Assembly (NCBI GenBank): GCA_048380335.1
Contig: DBFCCI010000025.1
Span: forward strand, 1-31,189
Direction: 5' to 3'
From: Lachnospira sp900551945
Lineage (GTDB): Bacteria > Bacillota > Clostridia > Lachnospirales > Lachnospiraceae
DNA length: 31,189 nt
Of this stretch, positions 1 through 7,819 are shown piece after piece; the stretch's first letter is position 1; the number at the start of each line of letters is the position of its first letter. The notes beneath the pieces are model-generated. The model was not told where the DNA came from, did no database searches, and was given only the letters and a program-made list of their open reading frames with translations. The position numbers and the translations under genes were made by a program.

Positions 1-69
1 GTCTTCTGTATTTCTACAAGGAAGCATAGTCATTCTCCCTGTTCTAAACGAACGTCCTGCTTTGAACAT
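1..69 (-). CDS. Possible 5' end of a gene cut by the window edge
   Basis: A minus-strand reading frame starts with ATG at 69 and stays open for 23 codons to the edge of the window (begins MFKAGRSFRTGRM). The ribosome binding site is weak (GTAGGT four bases before the ATG). I do not recognise the product. Two plus-strand frames are also open here and stop near 111, so this could instead be the tail of a plus-strand gene entering from the left. Direction is therefore uncertain. Confidence 0.2.
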   Translation of the reverse strand, partial: MFKAGRSFRTGRMTMLPCRNTED

Positions 70-74
70 TTTAC

Positions 75-96
75 CTACGGAAAGACTACTCCGTAG
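75..96. other. Short hairpin next to the edge ORF
   Basis: CTACGGA at 75-81 and TCCGTAG at 90-96 form a perfect 7-bp stem with an 8-base loop. Read on the minus strand it lies just ahead of the ATG at 69, so it could occlude translation of that frame. It could equally be a subterminal hairpin of a mobile element. There is no T-run, so it is not a standard terminator. Confidence 0.35.
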
Positions 97-453
97 AACC
101 TAATATTCAGTTGTTAAATTTATTGTACACTATTTTACTTACAATATAACAGCCCACCAATGTCTTTTTAAAAATCTAAACATATTTACCAACCTCTTTT
201 CTCTCATATCTTGTTTAACACTATAAAATCAGTTCTAACTGCTATTACAAAAATTAATATATATTCACTTAACTTCTATATTTGTAGTTTATATACCAAA
301 TGTGAATTATTTATGGAATACATAATTAATTCACATTTTTATAAAATACTATCTAAAAAACTATAGAAATATTTTCTGCTGGTTTTTTATAACTATTACT
401 ACAGTTGCTAAGTATTATGCAAGCATAACATTGGCTGTCTGTGCAAATAAAAA
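97..453. other. Gene-free AT-rich stretch
   Basis: I see no convincing coding sequence here. The one clear structure is an inverted repeat at about 304-341 (ATGTGAATTA against TAATTCACAT, with a further short TTATG/CATAA pairing inside), followed on the plus strand by a T-run. It would act as a plus-strand terminator, but no plus-strand gene ending here can be identified inside the window. Confidence 0.4.
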
Positions 454-502
454 AGCAGATACTATAATTGCCTTTTTATCACAATTATAATATCTGCTCT
501 TT
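454..502 (-). terminator. Terminator of the chemotaxis-like gene
   Basis: AGCAGATACTATAATTG (454-470) pairs with CAATTATAATATCTGCT (482-498), 17 bp with one mismatch. On the minus strand the stem is followed by a T-run (complement of the A-run at 449-454), fitting Rho-independent termination of the gene ending at 567. Plus-strand T residues after 499 make it possibly bidirectional. Confidence 0.75.
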
Positions 503-566
503 TATATATCATAGCAATACATTTACTTAAATATGTATTACTATAATATTTTTATAAGTATTATCT

Positions 567-1877
567 CTATTTCTTAATTATGTTATTTCTCTTTTCTTGA
601 ATAACAGCTTTGCCACTACTGAACTTCTTTGCATATCCAACAAGTTTATCTGATGTTTTAACAAGTTTTTCTGTAATTGTATTAGAATCAGCTACTATAT
701 TAACAAGTTTTTCAACATCCATAGCCGTTGTTTCTGCACTTTGATTATTCTCATTTGCAGAATCAACAAGTTTATCAATACTTGATGAAATAACATCTTT
801 ATGATTCTGTAAATCGTCTATTTCTGACCCTATTGACTTAATAGAGCCATCAATAGACACAACTTCTCTACTCATACTATTAATAAATTCAACTGTATTT
901 CTGAGCTTTTCTTGTTGCTTTGAAAATGCTTTAGATACATTCTCTGTTATCTCAACACTTACATTAGAATTAGCTATAAGTTCATTAACAAGTTGATTAA
1001 TCTGGTCTGTTGACTTCTTCGATTCATCTGCAAGAACTCTTATTTCTTCTGCAACAACAGCAAAGCCACTTCCAAATTCGCCTGCTCTTGCAGCTTCAAT
1101 ACTAGCATTAAGTGCTAAAAGATTAGTCTGACTTGATATTCCAGCAATTATATCTGTAACACTACTAATCTGTTGTGCTGAAGCATTTGTAAGGTCTGTT
1201 TGCTGTTTAACCTTAGTAAGCGCTTCATCACTTTCTTTACTTATATCCACAAGTTCTGTAACAAGCTTATCTACTTCTCCATTAAGTTCGTTTAAAAGTT
1301 CTTCACTATCTGTAAGCTTTTGTATATTTTGTGATATCTGTTCAATAACTTGACTTATTGCATCTATCTTTTCTTTCATATCATTAGACGCATTAACCTG
1401 AACTTCTGCATTGCCTGTGATTACATCTACAGCCTGCTTACTTTCTTTCATAGAACTTTGAATACCAGAAATCATGCTTTCAAATTCATTTGAAATATTC
1501 TCCATATCAATAGTTGCTGTCTTAATTCCTTCGATAACTTCACTAAAACCTTGAACCTTGTTCATAATACCTCTTACAAGTTCTCCCAAGTCATCATCTC
1601 TATCTGTAAGCTTTTTTAAATTTTGTGAAACCTTATCATCACTTTGACCACCATTTGCCGCTGACAAAATTGGGTGAATAAAGGCTTTTACAAGCGCTAT
1701 AATACCTGCAAATATAGCTCCTAAAACTACCATTACAAGAACAAGTGCTATTAATGTACTGATTACATTGTGCTTTAAAAGTTCAAGTATGCCAATAAAA
1801 CACAATAGATATACACCAAAAAGCACTGAAATAATTTTAATCAGACTTCTGATTATCTTTTTACTTCCATCTTCCAT
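567..1877 (-). CDS. Methyl-accepting chemotaxis-like signalling protein
   Basis: A 436-aa membrane-anchored chemoreceptor-type protein. Two closely spaced hydrophobic segments (about residues 10-32 and 38-66) leave almost no extracellular sensor domain, so any signal would be sensed in the membrane or cytoplasm. The rest is predicted long coiled coil. The conserved signalling hairpin tip is unmistakable (SSQTNLLALNASIEAARAGE, then GFAVVAEEIRVLA). Receptors of this family pass their state to CheA/CheW, but no che gene is in the window, so this is an orphan receptor. ATG start with a GAGGAAG ribosome binding site. It is preceded by its own promoter (1937-1965) and followed by a hairpin terminator, so it is probably monocistronic. 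Confidence 0.88.
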   Translation of the reverse strand: MEDGSKKIIRSLIKIISVLFGVYLLCFIGILELLKHNVISTLIALVLVMVVLGAIFAGIIALVKAFIHPILSAANGGQSDDKVSQNLKKLTDRDDDLGELVRGIMNKVQGFSEVIEGIKTATIDMENISNEFESMISGIQSSMKESKQAVDVITGNAEVQVNASNDMKEKIDAISQVIEQISQNIQKLTDSEELLNELNGEVDKLVTELVDISKESDEALTKVKQQTDLTNASAQQISSVTDIIAGISSQTNLLALNASIEAARAGEFGSGFAVVAEEIRVLADESKKSTDQINQLVNELIANSNVSVEITENVSKAFSKQQEKLRNTVEFINSMSREVVSIDGSIKSIGSEIDDLQNHKDVISSSIDKLVDSANENNQSAETTAMDVEKLVNIVADSNTITEKLVKTSDKLVGYAKKFSSGKAVIQEKRNNIIKK

Positions 1878-1936
1878 ATATCTTCCTCACTTCCTCGTAC
1901 ATATTTTATCCTTTGTACGATTTTTATATCTTCTTA

Positions 1937-1965
1937 ATATTACCATAATTTACAAGTCTTTTCAA
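1937..1965 (-). promoter_or_regulatory. Sigma-A-like promoter of the chemotaxis-like gene
   Basis: On the minus strand TTGAAA (1965-1960), a 17-base spacer and TAATAT (1942-1937) make a good vegetative promoter about 60 bases ahead of the start codon. The -35 box overlaps the last codons of the upstream small gene. Confidence 0.6.
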
Positions 1966-2240
1966 CGCCAAAAACCTGAGGCATTTTCAAACCCTCCATC
2001 TTTTGAAAATTCTATTATAAGATGTGCTGTTGATTTTATTATCTCCATAAACTTATCTATATCTTTTTGTGTATAACCATTATTTTCTGTTATCTCATAA
2101 GATGGCAAATAACAAGTCATGTTATGAAAACCATCTTTTTCATCTGGAGTTTCTATATACACTTTTACAATTCCATCTTCTTTCATCTCTGAATGTACAA
2201 TCTCAGTTTCATCATTCAAAGTCATAAAAGGATACATCAT
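1962..2240 (-). CDS. Conserved-looking small hypothetical protein (92 aa)
   Basis: A short soluble acidic protein beginning MMYPFMTLNDETEIVHSEM and ending ENASGFWR. It has no signal peptide, membrane segment or motif that I can assign. It looks real: it has a strong promoter at the right distance, a ribosome binding site (TTAGGAGAT) eight or so bases before ATG, and no competing frame. A later in-frame ATG (second residue) could also serve as start. Function unknown; it is followed directly by the promoter of the next gene. Confidence 0.7.
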   Translation of the reverse strand: MMYPFMTLNDETEIVHSEMKEDGIVKVYIETPDEKDGFHNMTCYLPSYEITENNGYTQKDIDKFMEIIKSTAHLIIEFSKDGGFENASGFWR

Positions 2241-2275
2241 AAAAATTATCTCCTAACTTAATTTTTAATCAATTT

Positions 2276-2304
2276 AGTATATCATATTTTTAGTTAATTT
2301 ACAA
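2276..2304 (-). promoter_or_regulatory. Sigma-A-like promoter of the 92-aa gene
   Basis: Minus-strand TTGTAA (2304-2299), exactly 17 bases, then TATACT (2281-2276) preceded by TGA. Transcription would start about 25-30 bases ahead of the coding sequence. Confidence 0.6.
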
Positions 2305-2347
2305 TTAGTATGTCTATTTCATAACTCAAACAAAAATATAATATAAT

Positions 2348-2446
2348 AAATGGACTGTCGCACTAAGAAAATTATATACAAAATATAAAATTTAACATAT
2401 TAATTCTATATCTCATATAAATTTTCATAAGTGTAACAGTCCATTT
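2348..2446 (-). repeat. Long imperfect palindrome, copy A
   Basis: AAATGGACTGT (2348-2358) and ACAGTCCATTT (2436-2446) are perfect terminal inverted repeats, and pairing continues inward imperfectly. The element resembles the one at 10267-10367 along its whole length and in the same orientation, including the arm CTGTCGCAYTAA. It lies about 60 bases beyond the stop of the cation ATPase gene, so it may act as that gene's terminator. It could also be a MITE-like mobile fragment. Confidence 0.7.
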
Positions 2447-2503
2447 TACTAAATAAATTTGATATTGTGAATTTTACTTATCCTATATACTTAAAATCAT
2501 ATA

Positions 2504-5137
2504 TTACTTAGATACAATAGCCTTTCTTATCATATCTACTGGGATTATAAGAATTGCTAATGCCATTGAAACGAGTAATGCTTTTACATTAAGTGTAGTT
2601 GTTTCAAATACACTTCCACCAATCTCAATAATTATTGTCTGAAGAACAAATATAGCTCCCATTACACGAATAAAGTTCTTGTTTTCTCCAATATGCTCAA
2701 ACAAATTAAACTTCTCAGTTCTAGTATTCAAACTGTTAAATATAATCGCATATATAAAGAAAGCAAACATAAATGTCTTTTCATAAAGTTCTGGATTAGC
2801 ACAATCGACTGGTGTTACAAAGCTTGTAATACCACCTATATTTTCAAGTATCAATATCGAACCTAATGTAATAAATATTGAACTTGTACCAATCGCTGAC
2901 TTAATATACTTTGTAAGAATATTATCTGTTCTTTTAGCTGGCTGTTCCTTCATATATCTATCAAGTATTGGCTCACCACCAAATGCCATAGCCGCTAATG
3001 TATCCATAATTAAGTTAATCCAAAGAATTTGTACAATTGAAAATGGTTCTGTCCAACCTAAAATTGGTGCAAGAATATTCATTAACAATGTACTGATATT
3101 AACTGTCAACTGGAAGATAAGGAACTTTCCAACTGACTTTGCCATAGTTCTACTATTGAGTACACAGTCTTTAATAGATGTCAAACTGTTATTAAGAATA
3201 ACAACATCACCAGCTTCCTGTGCAACCGCTGTACCATCACCCATAGCAAATCCAATGTCTGCTTGCTTTAATGCAGGTGCGTCATTAACGCCATCACCCG
3301 TCATACCACAGACATTTTCTAACTGCTGTGAAATAGATACAAGTCTTTTCTTATCAAGAGGTTTTGCTCTGCTGACAACACATAAATGTGGAAGAACTTT
3401 CTTTAATTCTTCATCTGACATACTTTCTAACTGCTCATGTGTTAATACAACATCTTTCTTTTCATCTTTAATAATTCCTGCTTCCTTTGCAATAGCTACT
3501 GCTGTTTCTTCTGCATCACCAGTTACCATTACTACTTGTATTCCTGCGTCATTAAGTATTTCAACTGTTTCAACAGCATCTGTTCTAACATTATCTCTTA
3601 AACAAAGTACTGCCATTAATATAGTCTTTCCATTAGTAATCTTTGCCACAGAAAGAAGCTTCATTGTTCGTTTTGCCTGTTCAAGCATTTTTGCTTCAAC
3701 ATTACTTTTATCTTGTGATGTAAACTCTTTTACCTCACCATTAGAAAGCATATAATGTGTTACTGTGTTAATAATATTTTCTGTTGCGCCTTTCCAATAG
3801 ATGTCACCATTTTTTAACTTTACAGTAGCACATTTCTTTTCTGAGTCGAAACCACTAATTTCTTCTACTTTATCTATATCCTTTTTGGCATCGTCATAAC
3901 CTTTGTCAATTGCATAAGATAAAAGGGCTCTATCCATGTTGTTACTACCAATAGCTTTTCCTTGAGAAGATACTTTAGCAAGGTTATTAAGTGTTATTGC
4001 TTCAATAAATTCTTTATCTTGAATACTATCAACTATATTTCCATCACCAAGAATAAATTCAACTAAAGATAAATTACCCTCAGTAATTGTTCCTGTCTTA
4101 TCACTAAATAATACATTCATATAAGCAGAATCTGAAAATGCTGCCTTGTGGCTTACAAGAATATTTTTCTTATACATAGACTCTGTATTCATAGACTGTA
4201 CTAAACTATTCATCATAGGAAGTCCTTCTGGAACTGCCATAATTACAATTGATGCCATAAGCATAACTGCTTCTGCTATAACTAATAATACAGAAACAAC
4301 TGTAACTGCTTCATTTGCTCTAAAAATTGTTAATGCAACGTGTAACACACCTGCAATTGCAGCGGCAGATACACCTAATTTACCAATACCTGCTGCTACG
4401 ACTTCAAGCTTAAGACTTGATGTATCTTTTCTTTCTTCTTCATTCTCATCTGTTAATGCTTTGTTAATCTTACCTAACTCAGAGTCGTCACCAATAACTG
4501 TTGCTACCATATAACCTTCACCAGAAGTAACAACAGAACCCATAAATATCTTACATGAAGATGAATAATCTGTTGATGTAGCTTCATCCATGCTTGTAGT
4601 AGCTGTCTTTGTTTCATCTCTTGATTCACCATTTAAAGCTGCCTGCGATACTTTAATATTTCCTTCAAATAATAAACCATCAACAGGTACTTTATCTCCT
4701 GCTTGTACAAGAATTGTATCACCCTTTACAATTTCATTTGTAAGAATATTTACAAGCTTACCATTTCTCATTACCTTAGCATAGGTTTTATTATATTCTT
4801 CTTGAAGTGCTTCACTTCTTGAGCTATTTCTATATTCAGATAATGTACTAAATCCTGTTGCAAGAGCAATAGCAATTATAATACTAATTATCTCAATAAC
4901 GTCATTACTACCCGACAATGCCGGAACAAATACACCTAAAACTGCTAACGCAATTTTTAACACTAATGCTGCACACAATACTTTAATCCAAATATCGTCA
5001 AATGCACCTATAAACATTGACCAAAGCGACTCAGTTTCTTTTTTCGCTAGCTGGTTTGTACCATATTTAGACTTGCTTTCATTAACTTGCGAGTCCGACA
5101 AACCTTTAATCAACTCATCTTTCCTAATATCATTCAT
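2504..5137 (-). CDS. P2-type (calcium-like) cation-transporting ATPase
   Basis: An 877-aa P-type ATPase expected to pump a cation, probably Ca2+, out of the cell using ATP. The order is that of the calcium pump family: N-terminal cation ATPase domain, two membrane helices, actuator domain, a third and fourth helix carrying the ion-site motif VPEGLP, the phosphorylation motif DKTGT, the hinge motif TGDGVNDAP, and a C-terminal block of six helices. One oddity is that the actuator loop reads NGES (in AALNGESRDE) where the family normally has TGES. ATG start with a strong AAGGAGG site. The gene is next to the Ca2+-binding TerD-type genes but separated from them by a terminator and its own 240-base leader. 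The substrate is inferred from family resemblance only. Confidence 0.88.
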   Translation of the reverse strand: MNDIRKDELIKGLSDSQVNESKSKYGTNQLAKKETESLWSMFIGAFDDIWIKVLCAALVLKIALAVLGVFVPALSGSNDVIEIISIIIAIALATGFSTLSEYRNSSRSEALQEEYNKTYAKVMRNGKLVNILTNEIVKGDTILVQAGDKVPVDGLLFEGNIKVSQAALNGESRDETKTATTSMDEATSTDYSSSCKIFMGSVVTSGEGYMVATVIGDDSELGKINKALTDENEEERKDTSSLKLEVVAAGIGKLGVSAAAIAGVLHVALTIFRANEAVTVVSVLLVIAEAVMLMASIVIMAVPEGLPMMNSLVQSMNTESMYKKNILVSHKAAFSDSAYMNVLFSDKTGTITEGNLSLVEFILGDGNIVDSIQDKEFIEAITLNNLAKVSSQGKAIGSNNMDRALLSYAIDKGYDDAKKDIDKVEEISGFDSEKKCATVKLKNGDIYWKGATENIINTVTHYMLSNGEVKEFTSQDKSNVEAKMLEQAKRTMKLLSVAKITNGKTILMAVLCLRDNVRTDAVETVEILNDAGIQVVMVTGDAEETAVAIAKEAGIIKDEKKDVVLTHEQLESMSDEELKKVLPHLCVVSRAKPLDKKRLVSISQQLENVCGMTGDGVNDAPALKQADIGFAMGDGTAVAQEAGDVVILNNSLTSIKDCVLNSRTMAKSVGKFLIFQLTVNISTLLMNILAPILGWTEPFSIVQILWINLIMDTLAAMAFGGEPILDRYMKEQPAKRTDNILTKYIKSAIGTSSIFITLGSILILENIGGITSFVTPVDCANPELYEKTFMFAFFIYAIIFNSLNTRTEKFNLFEHIGENKNFIRVMGAIFVLQTIIIEIGGSVFETTTLNVKALLVSMALAILIIPVDMIRKAIVSK

Positions 5138-5178
5138 ATTAAGAATATCCTCCTTATTATAATGTAAAGTAAATATTA

Positions 5179-5209
5179 ATTATAACCTACTACTCATTGC
5201 ACACGCAAT
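5179..5209 (-). promoter_or_regulatory. Candidate promoter and operator of the cation ATPase
   Basis: Minus-strand TTGCGT (5208-5203), 18 bases, TATAAT (5184-5179) is a plausible promoter 42 bases from the start codon. The -35 region sits inside a small inverted repeat, ATTGC-ACAC-GCAAT (5196-5209), which could be a repressor site. Confidence 0.45.
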
Positions 5210-5235
5210 ATAAATTGTGAACTTTCTTAACTATA

Positions 5236-5312
5236 AAAAACAGGCTTTGCAAGTTTCTCTAGTTATCGTGACATTCGCTAAAGTCTTATACAATCACCGA
5301 CTTTGGCTTGTT
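5236..5312 (-). other. Possibly structured leader between terD2 and the ATPase
   Basis: On the minus strand GCCAAAGTC (about 5307-5299) can pair with GACTTTAGC (5285-5277) with one mismatch, and further on there is GCAAAGCC followed by a T-run (TGTTTTTT). This might be a regulatory leader or the remains of one. I looked for the manganese yybP-ykoY, c-di-GMP and NiCo riboswitch signatures and did not find a convincing match. It lies upstream of the promoter proposed above, so it would matter only for a longer transcript. Confidence 0.25.
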
Positions 5313-5330
5313 ATTCACATAGATAATACT

Positions 5331-5364
5331 AAAAAGAGGAACTTCTTATATAGTTCCCCTTTTT
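5331..5364 (-). terminator. Terminator of the tellurite-stress operon
   Basis: AAAAAGAGGAACT (5331-5343) pairs with AGTTCCCCTTTTT (5352-5364) around an 8-base loop, with one mismatch. On the minus strand it ends in a T-run, 17 bases after the stop of the last ter gene. Confidence 0.8.
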
Positions 5365-5380
5365 AATAAAAGAACACATT

Positions 5381-5986
5381 TTACATATATCTTCTACAAA
5401 GCTCTACAAGTCCAGGGTCTTTTGTTCCCTGTCCTATTGCACTGAACTTCCATTCACCATTGTGTCTGTATACTTCTCCAAAAATCATAGCTGTCATTCC
5501 AGAATAATCGTCAGTTAAGTTATATTTACACATTTCTTTATTATTTCTTGCGTCAACAAGACGTATAAACGCATTTTCAATTAATCCAAAATGTTGATTA
5601 CGTTGAACTGCCTGATAAATATTTACAACAATAACAATCTTATCATATTCTTGTGGAACTTTTGATAAGTCAATAATAATCTGTTCATCATCACCTTCAC
5701 CCTCTCCTGTAAGATTGTCTCCTTGATGATTTACTGTACCTGACTTATGACGTAAGTTACCATAATAAACTAAATCTTTTTGGTCTACAAACTTGCCATT
5801 CTTTAACATAATAGCTGAAGCATCACAATCAATAGGTTTTGGCTGTGCTTTAAATAACGAACTAAAAAGACCTCCACCACTAGAACTTTTTACTTCGTCC
5901 CAACCTAGACCTACAATAACCTTTGCTAATCCTGCATTGTCCTTTGAAAGACTTACTTTTTGCCCTTTTTGTAAGCTAATTGACAT
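5381..5986 (-). CDS. TerD family protein with an inserted loop
   Basis: A 201-aa cytoplasmic protein of the TerD/CABP family, small beta-sandwich proteins that bind Ca2+ and are linked to tellurite and other stress resistance. It starts with the family signature (LQKGQKVSLSKDNAGLAKVIVGLGWD) in which the GLGWD box is clear, and keeps the metal-site motif GDNLTGEGEGDDEQI. Compared with its neighbour it has a serine/glycine-rich insertion after GLGWD (SSSGGGLFSSLFKAQPKP), which replaces the usual acidic FDLDA stretch by IDCDA, so one metal ligand set may be altered. It follows the first terD by 41 bases and is the last gene before the terminator. Confidence 0.9.
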   Translation of the reverse strand: MSISLQKGQKVSLSKDNAGLAKVIVGLGWDEVKSSSGGGLFSSLFKAQPKPIDCDASAIMLKNGKFVDQKDLVYYGNLRHKSGTVNHQGDNLTGEGEGDDEQIIIDLSKVPQEYDKIVIVVNIYQAVQRNQHFGLIENAFIRLVDARNNKEMCKYNLTDDYSGMTAMIFGEVYRHNGEWKFSAIGQGTKDPGLVELCRRYM

Positions 5987-6027
5987 TTTTTACACCTACT
6001 TTCTTCCAGTACTTTTAATCACTCTAA

Positions 6028-6609
6028 TTAAGCCACTTCAATTCCATAATGACCACAAAGTGCTGCAAGACCTCCCTGGAAGCCACTTCCTATTGCATTA
6101 AACTTCCACTCTCCATTGTTTTTGTAAAGTTCACCAACAACGACTGCTGTTTCAATTGAAAAATCTTCGCCGAGGTCATAGTGAATAAGCTCTACTCCTG
6201 TTGATTCATCTACAAGACGTATATAGGCGTTAGATACTTGTCCAAAATTCTGATGTCTTACATCTGAATCATATATTGTTACAGTAAATGCAATTCTTTC
6301 TATATTAGCAGGTACTTTAGTTAAATCAACCATTATCTGCTCATCATCGCCATCACCTTCTCCAGTAAGATTATCTCCTTGATGAATTACTGACTCACTT
6401 GGGTGCTTTAAATTACTATAGAATATAAATTCCTTATCTGTTGGGCATTTTCCATTTGTTCCCAACATAAATACTGCTGCATCAAGGTCAAAATCTGCAC
6501 CTGTATCAAACGCATTTACGTCCCAACCAAGACCTACCATAATCTTTTTAAGTCCTGGATTTCCTTTTGTTAAATCTACTTTCTGTCCTTTTGATAAATT
6601 AATTGGCAT
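6028..6609 (-). CDS. terD: TerD family stress protein
   Basis: A 193-aa canonical TerD-family protein. The sequence shows the N-terminal NLSKGQKVDLTKGNPGLKK segment, the GLGWD box, the acidic stretch DFDLDAAVFML and the conserved Ca2+-site motif GDNLTGEGDGDDEQI; in studied family members these acidic residues bind two Ca2+ ions. No signal peptide or membrane segment, so cytoplasmic. It lies 51 bases downstream of telA in the same operon. The molecular activity of TerD proteins is not settled; association with tellurite, phage and membrane stress is established knowledge for the family. Confidence 0.93.
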   Translation of the reverse strand: MPINLSKGQKVDLTKGNPGLKKIMVGLGWDVNAFDTGADFDLDAAVFMLGTNGKCPTDKEFIFYSNLKHPSESVIHQGDNLTGEGDGDDEQIMVDLTKVPANIERIAFTVTIYDSDVRHQNFGQVSNAYIRLVDESTGVELIHYDLGEDFSIETAVVVGELYKNNGEWKFNAIGSGFQGGLAALCGHYGIEVA

Positions 6610-6660
6610 AACACTACCTCCCTAAATTCTTTATATTATATATGATATTTTAATATCTTA

Positions 6661-7818
6661 TCATTTCTTATTCTGCGCAGGCATATGATACTGCTTATTA
6701 AAATCTTGCTTAATAGCTTCTAACCTTGCTTGGTCTTCTATGCGCTTCTTTCTTGCATCTTCTTGTATTCTTTGAGTTTCTTCAATTCCACTTGTAATTG
6801 TTCTCCATGTTGTTTCAAGAGTTTCAATCTGAATTGAACTTCCAGACGCTAACCTTGCTGTTGCTTTAGATACATCAACTGTATTTTGTGCATTTTTAAT
6901 TAACATTTCATTAGTCTTTTTATCAAGCTCTGACATAGCTTCTGCTTGAAGCTTTTGTCTTTTAAGAAGAATAGCTTGTGCTAAAGCCTGCTTAAAGACT
7001 GGCAAAGTTACGATAAACGCAGAATTAATCTTCCTTACAAGATTATAATTGCTAAATTCCATAGTTTTAATCATAGGAATTGACTGCATAGCAACATTTT
7101 CTGCTGTCCTTAAATCTTGAGTTCTTTGCTCCATCATCATCAATGCCTGATTAAGACTTGTAAGCTCAAATTGAATTGACTGGTCACCTGTAGTTTCCAT
7201 ATCATTTTTTCTTTGTGCAATATAAGCTTCCAATTCCTTACACGCCTGCTCACCAGCTAAAATATATTTTACAAGTTCGTGGTAAAAATTAACATTTGCC
7301 TCAAACATTGTATTTAACTTTCTATTTGATTGTTTAATCTCAGACTCATATCCTTTAAGTTGAACATAAATCTTATCAATTTCATCTCCCATAGTATGAT
7401 ATTTTTCAAGAATTTTATCCAATTGCTTTTTAGCATTTCCAAATAACTTTTTTAGTAATCCTGGATTTTCTTTAATTTCTTCAATATCAAACTTGTCCAT
7501 AATCTTTGCAAGGCTCTTTAACATCTCGCTTGTATCATCAAGCTGTGACATACTCATACTATTTAAAACTACATCTGATGCCTTTGAAATCTCCTCTGCA
7601 ACTTCTGAACCAAAGGAAACTATTGTTTCCAAATTATTAACTTCAATTGTACTAACAATATCATCAACTTCTTGTGAACCAACAAGCTGTGTATTCATTT
7701 GCTGTCTGTCAGAAACAATATCATATTGTTCAACTACTTCAATCTCATCTTTTTTTTGAACCTGCTGTGTATTCTCAGGTGTTGCCATAGATGATGATTT
7801 GCTAAAATCCAATCCCAT
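6661..7818 (-). CDS. telA: Toxic anion resistance protein, TelA family
   Basis: A 385-aa soluble, mostly alpha-helical and coiled-coil protein of the TelA/KlaA (toxic anion resistance) family. Recognisable blocks include FGSEVAEEISKASDVVLN, the LLKKLFGNAKKQLDKILEKY segment and the long central helices through LVRKINSAFIVTLPVFKQAL, matching the family's usual length and order. The N-terminal 40 residues are low-complexity and variable. It starts one base after the yceG stop, so the two are translationally coupled, as in the yce operon of Bacillus. The family is linked to tellurite resistance, but the biochemical role is unknown. Confidence 0.92.
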   Translation of the reverse strand: MGLDFSKSSSMATPENTQQVQKKDEIEVVEQYDIVSDRQQMNTQLVGSQEVDDIVSTIEVNNLETIVSFGSEVAEEISKASDVVLNSMSMSQLDDTSEMLKSLAKIMDKFDIEEIKENPGLLKKLFGNAKKQLDKILEKYHTMGDEIDKIYVQLKGYESEIKQSNRKLNTMFEANVNFYHELVKYILAGEQACKELEAYIAQRKNDMETTGDQSIQFELTSLNQALMMMEQRTQDLRTAENVAMQSIPMIKTMEFSNYNLVRKINSAFIVTLPVFKQALAQAILLKRQKLQAEAMSELDKKTNEMLIKNAQNTVDVSKATARLASGSSIQIETLETTWRTITSGIEETQRIQEDARKKRIEDQARLEAIKQDFNKQYHMPAQNKK

Positions 7819-7819
7819 A

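Noticed and set aside
4338..4352. Another TGTAACAC box, inside the cation ATPase gene
   Set aside because: No AGTTGTAT at the right distance and it is inside coding sequence; a chance match.
3156..4784. Long plus-strand open frames opposite the cation ATPase (up to 199 codons)
   Set aside because: They are antisense to a gene with complete family motifs, have no ribosome binding site, and give low-complexity Ser/Thr-rich proteins typical of shadow frames.
5236..5312. Known riboswitch upstream of the cation ATPase
   Set aside because: GCAAAGCC recalls part of a c-di-GMP-I aptamer, but the 5' half and tetraloop receptor parts are missing, and the manganese yybP-ykoY signature is absent.
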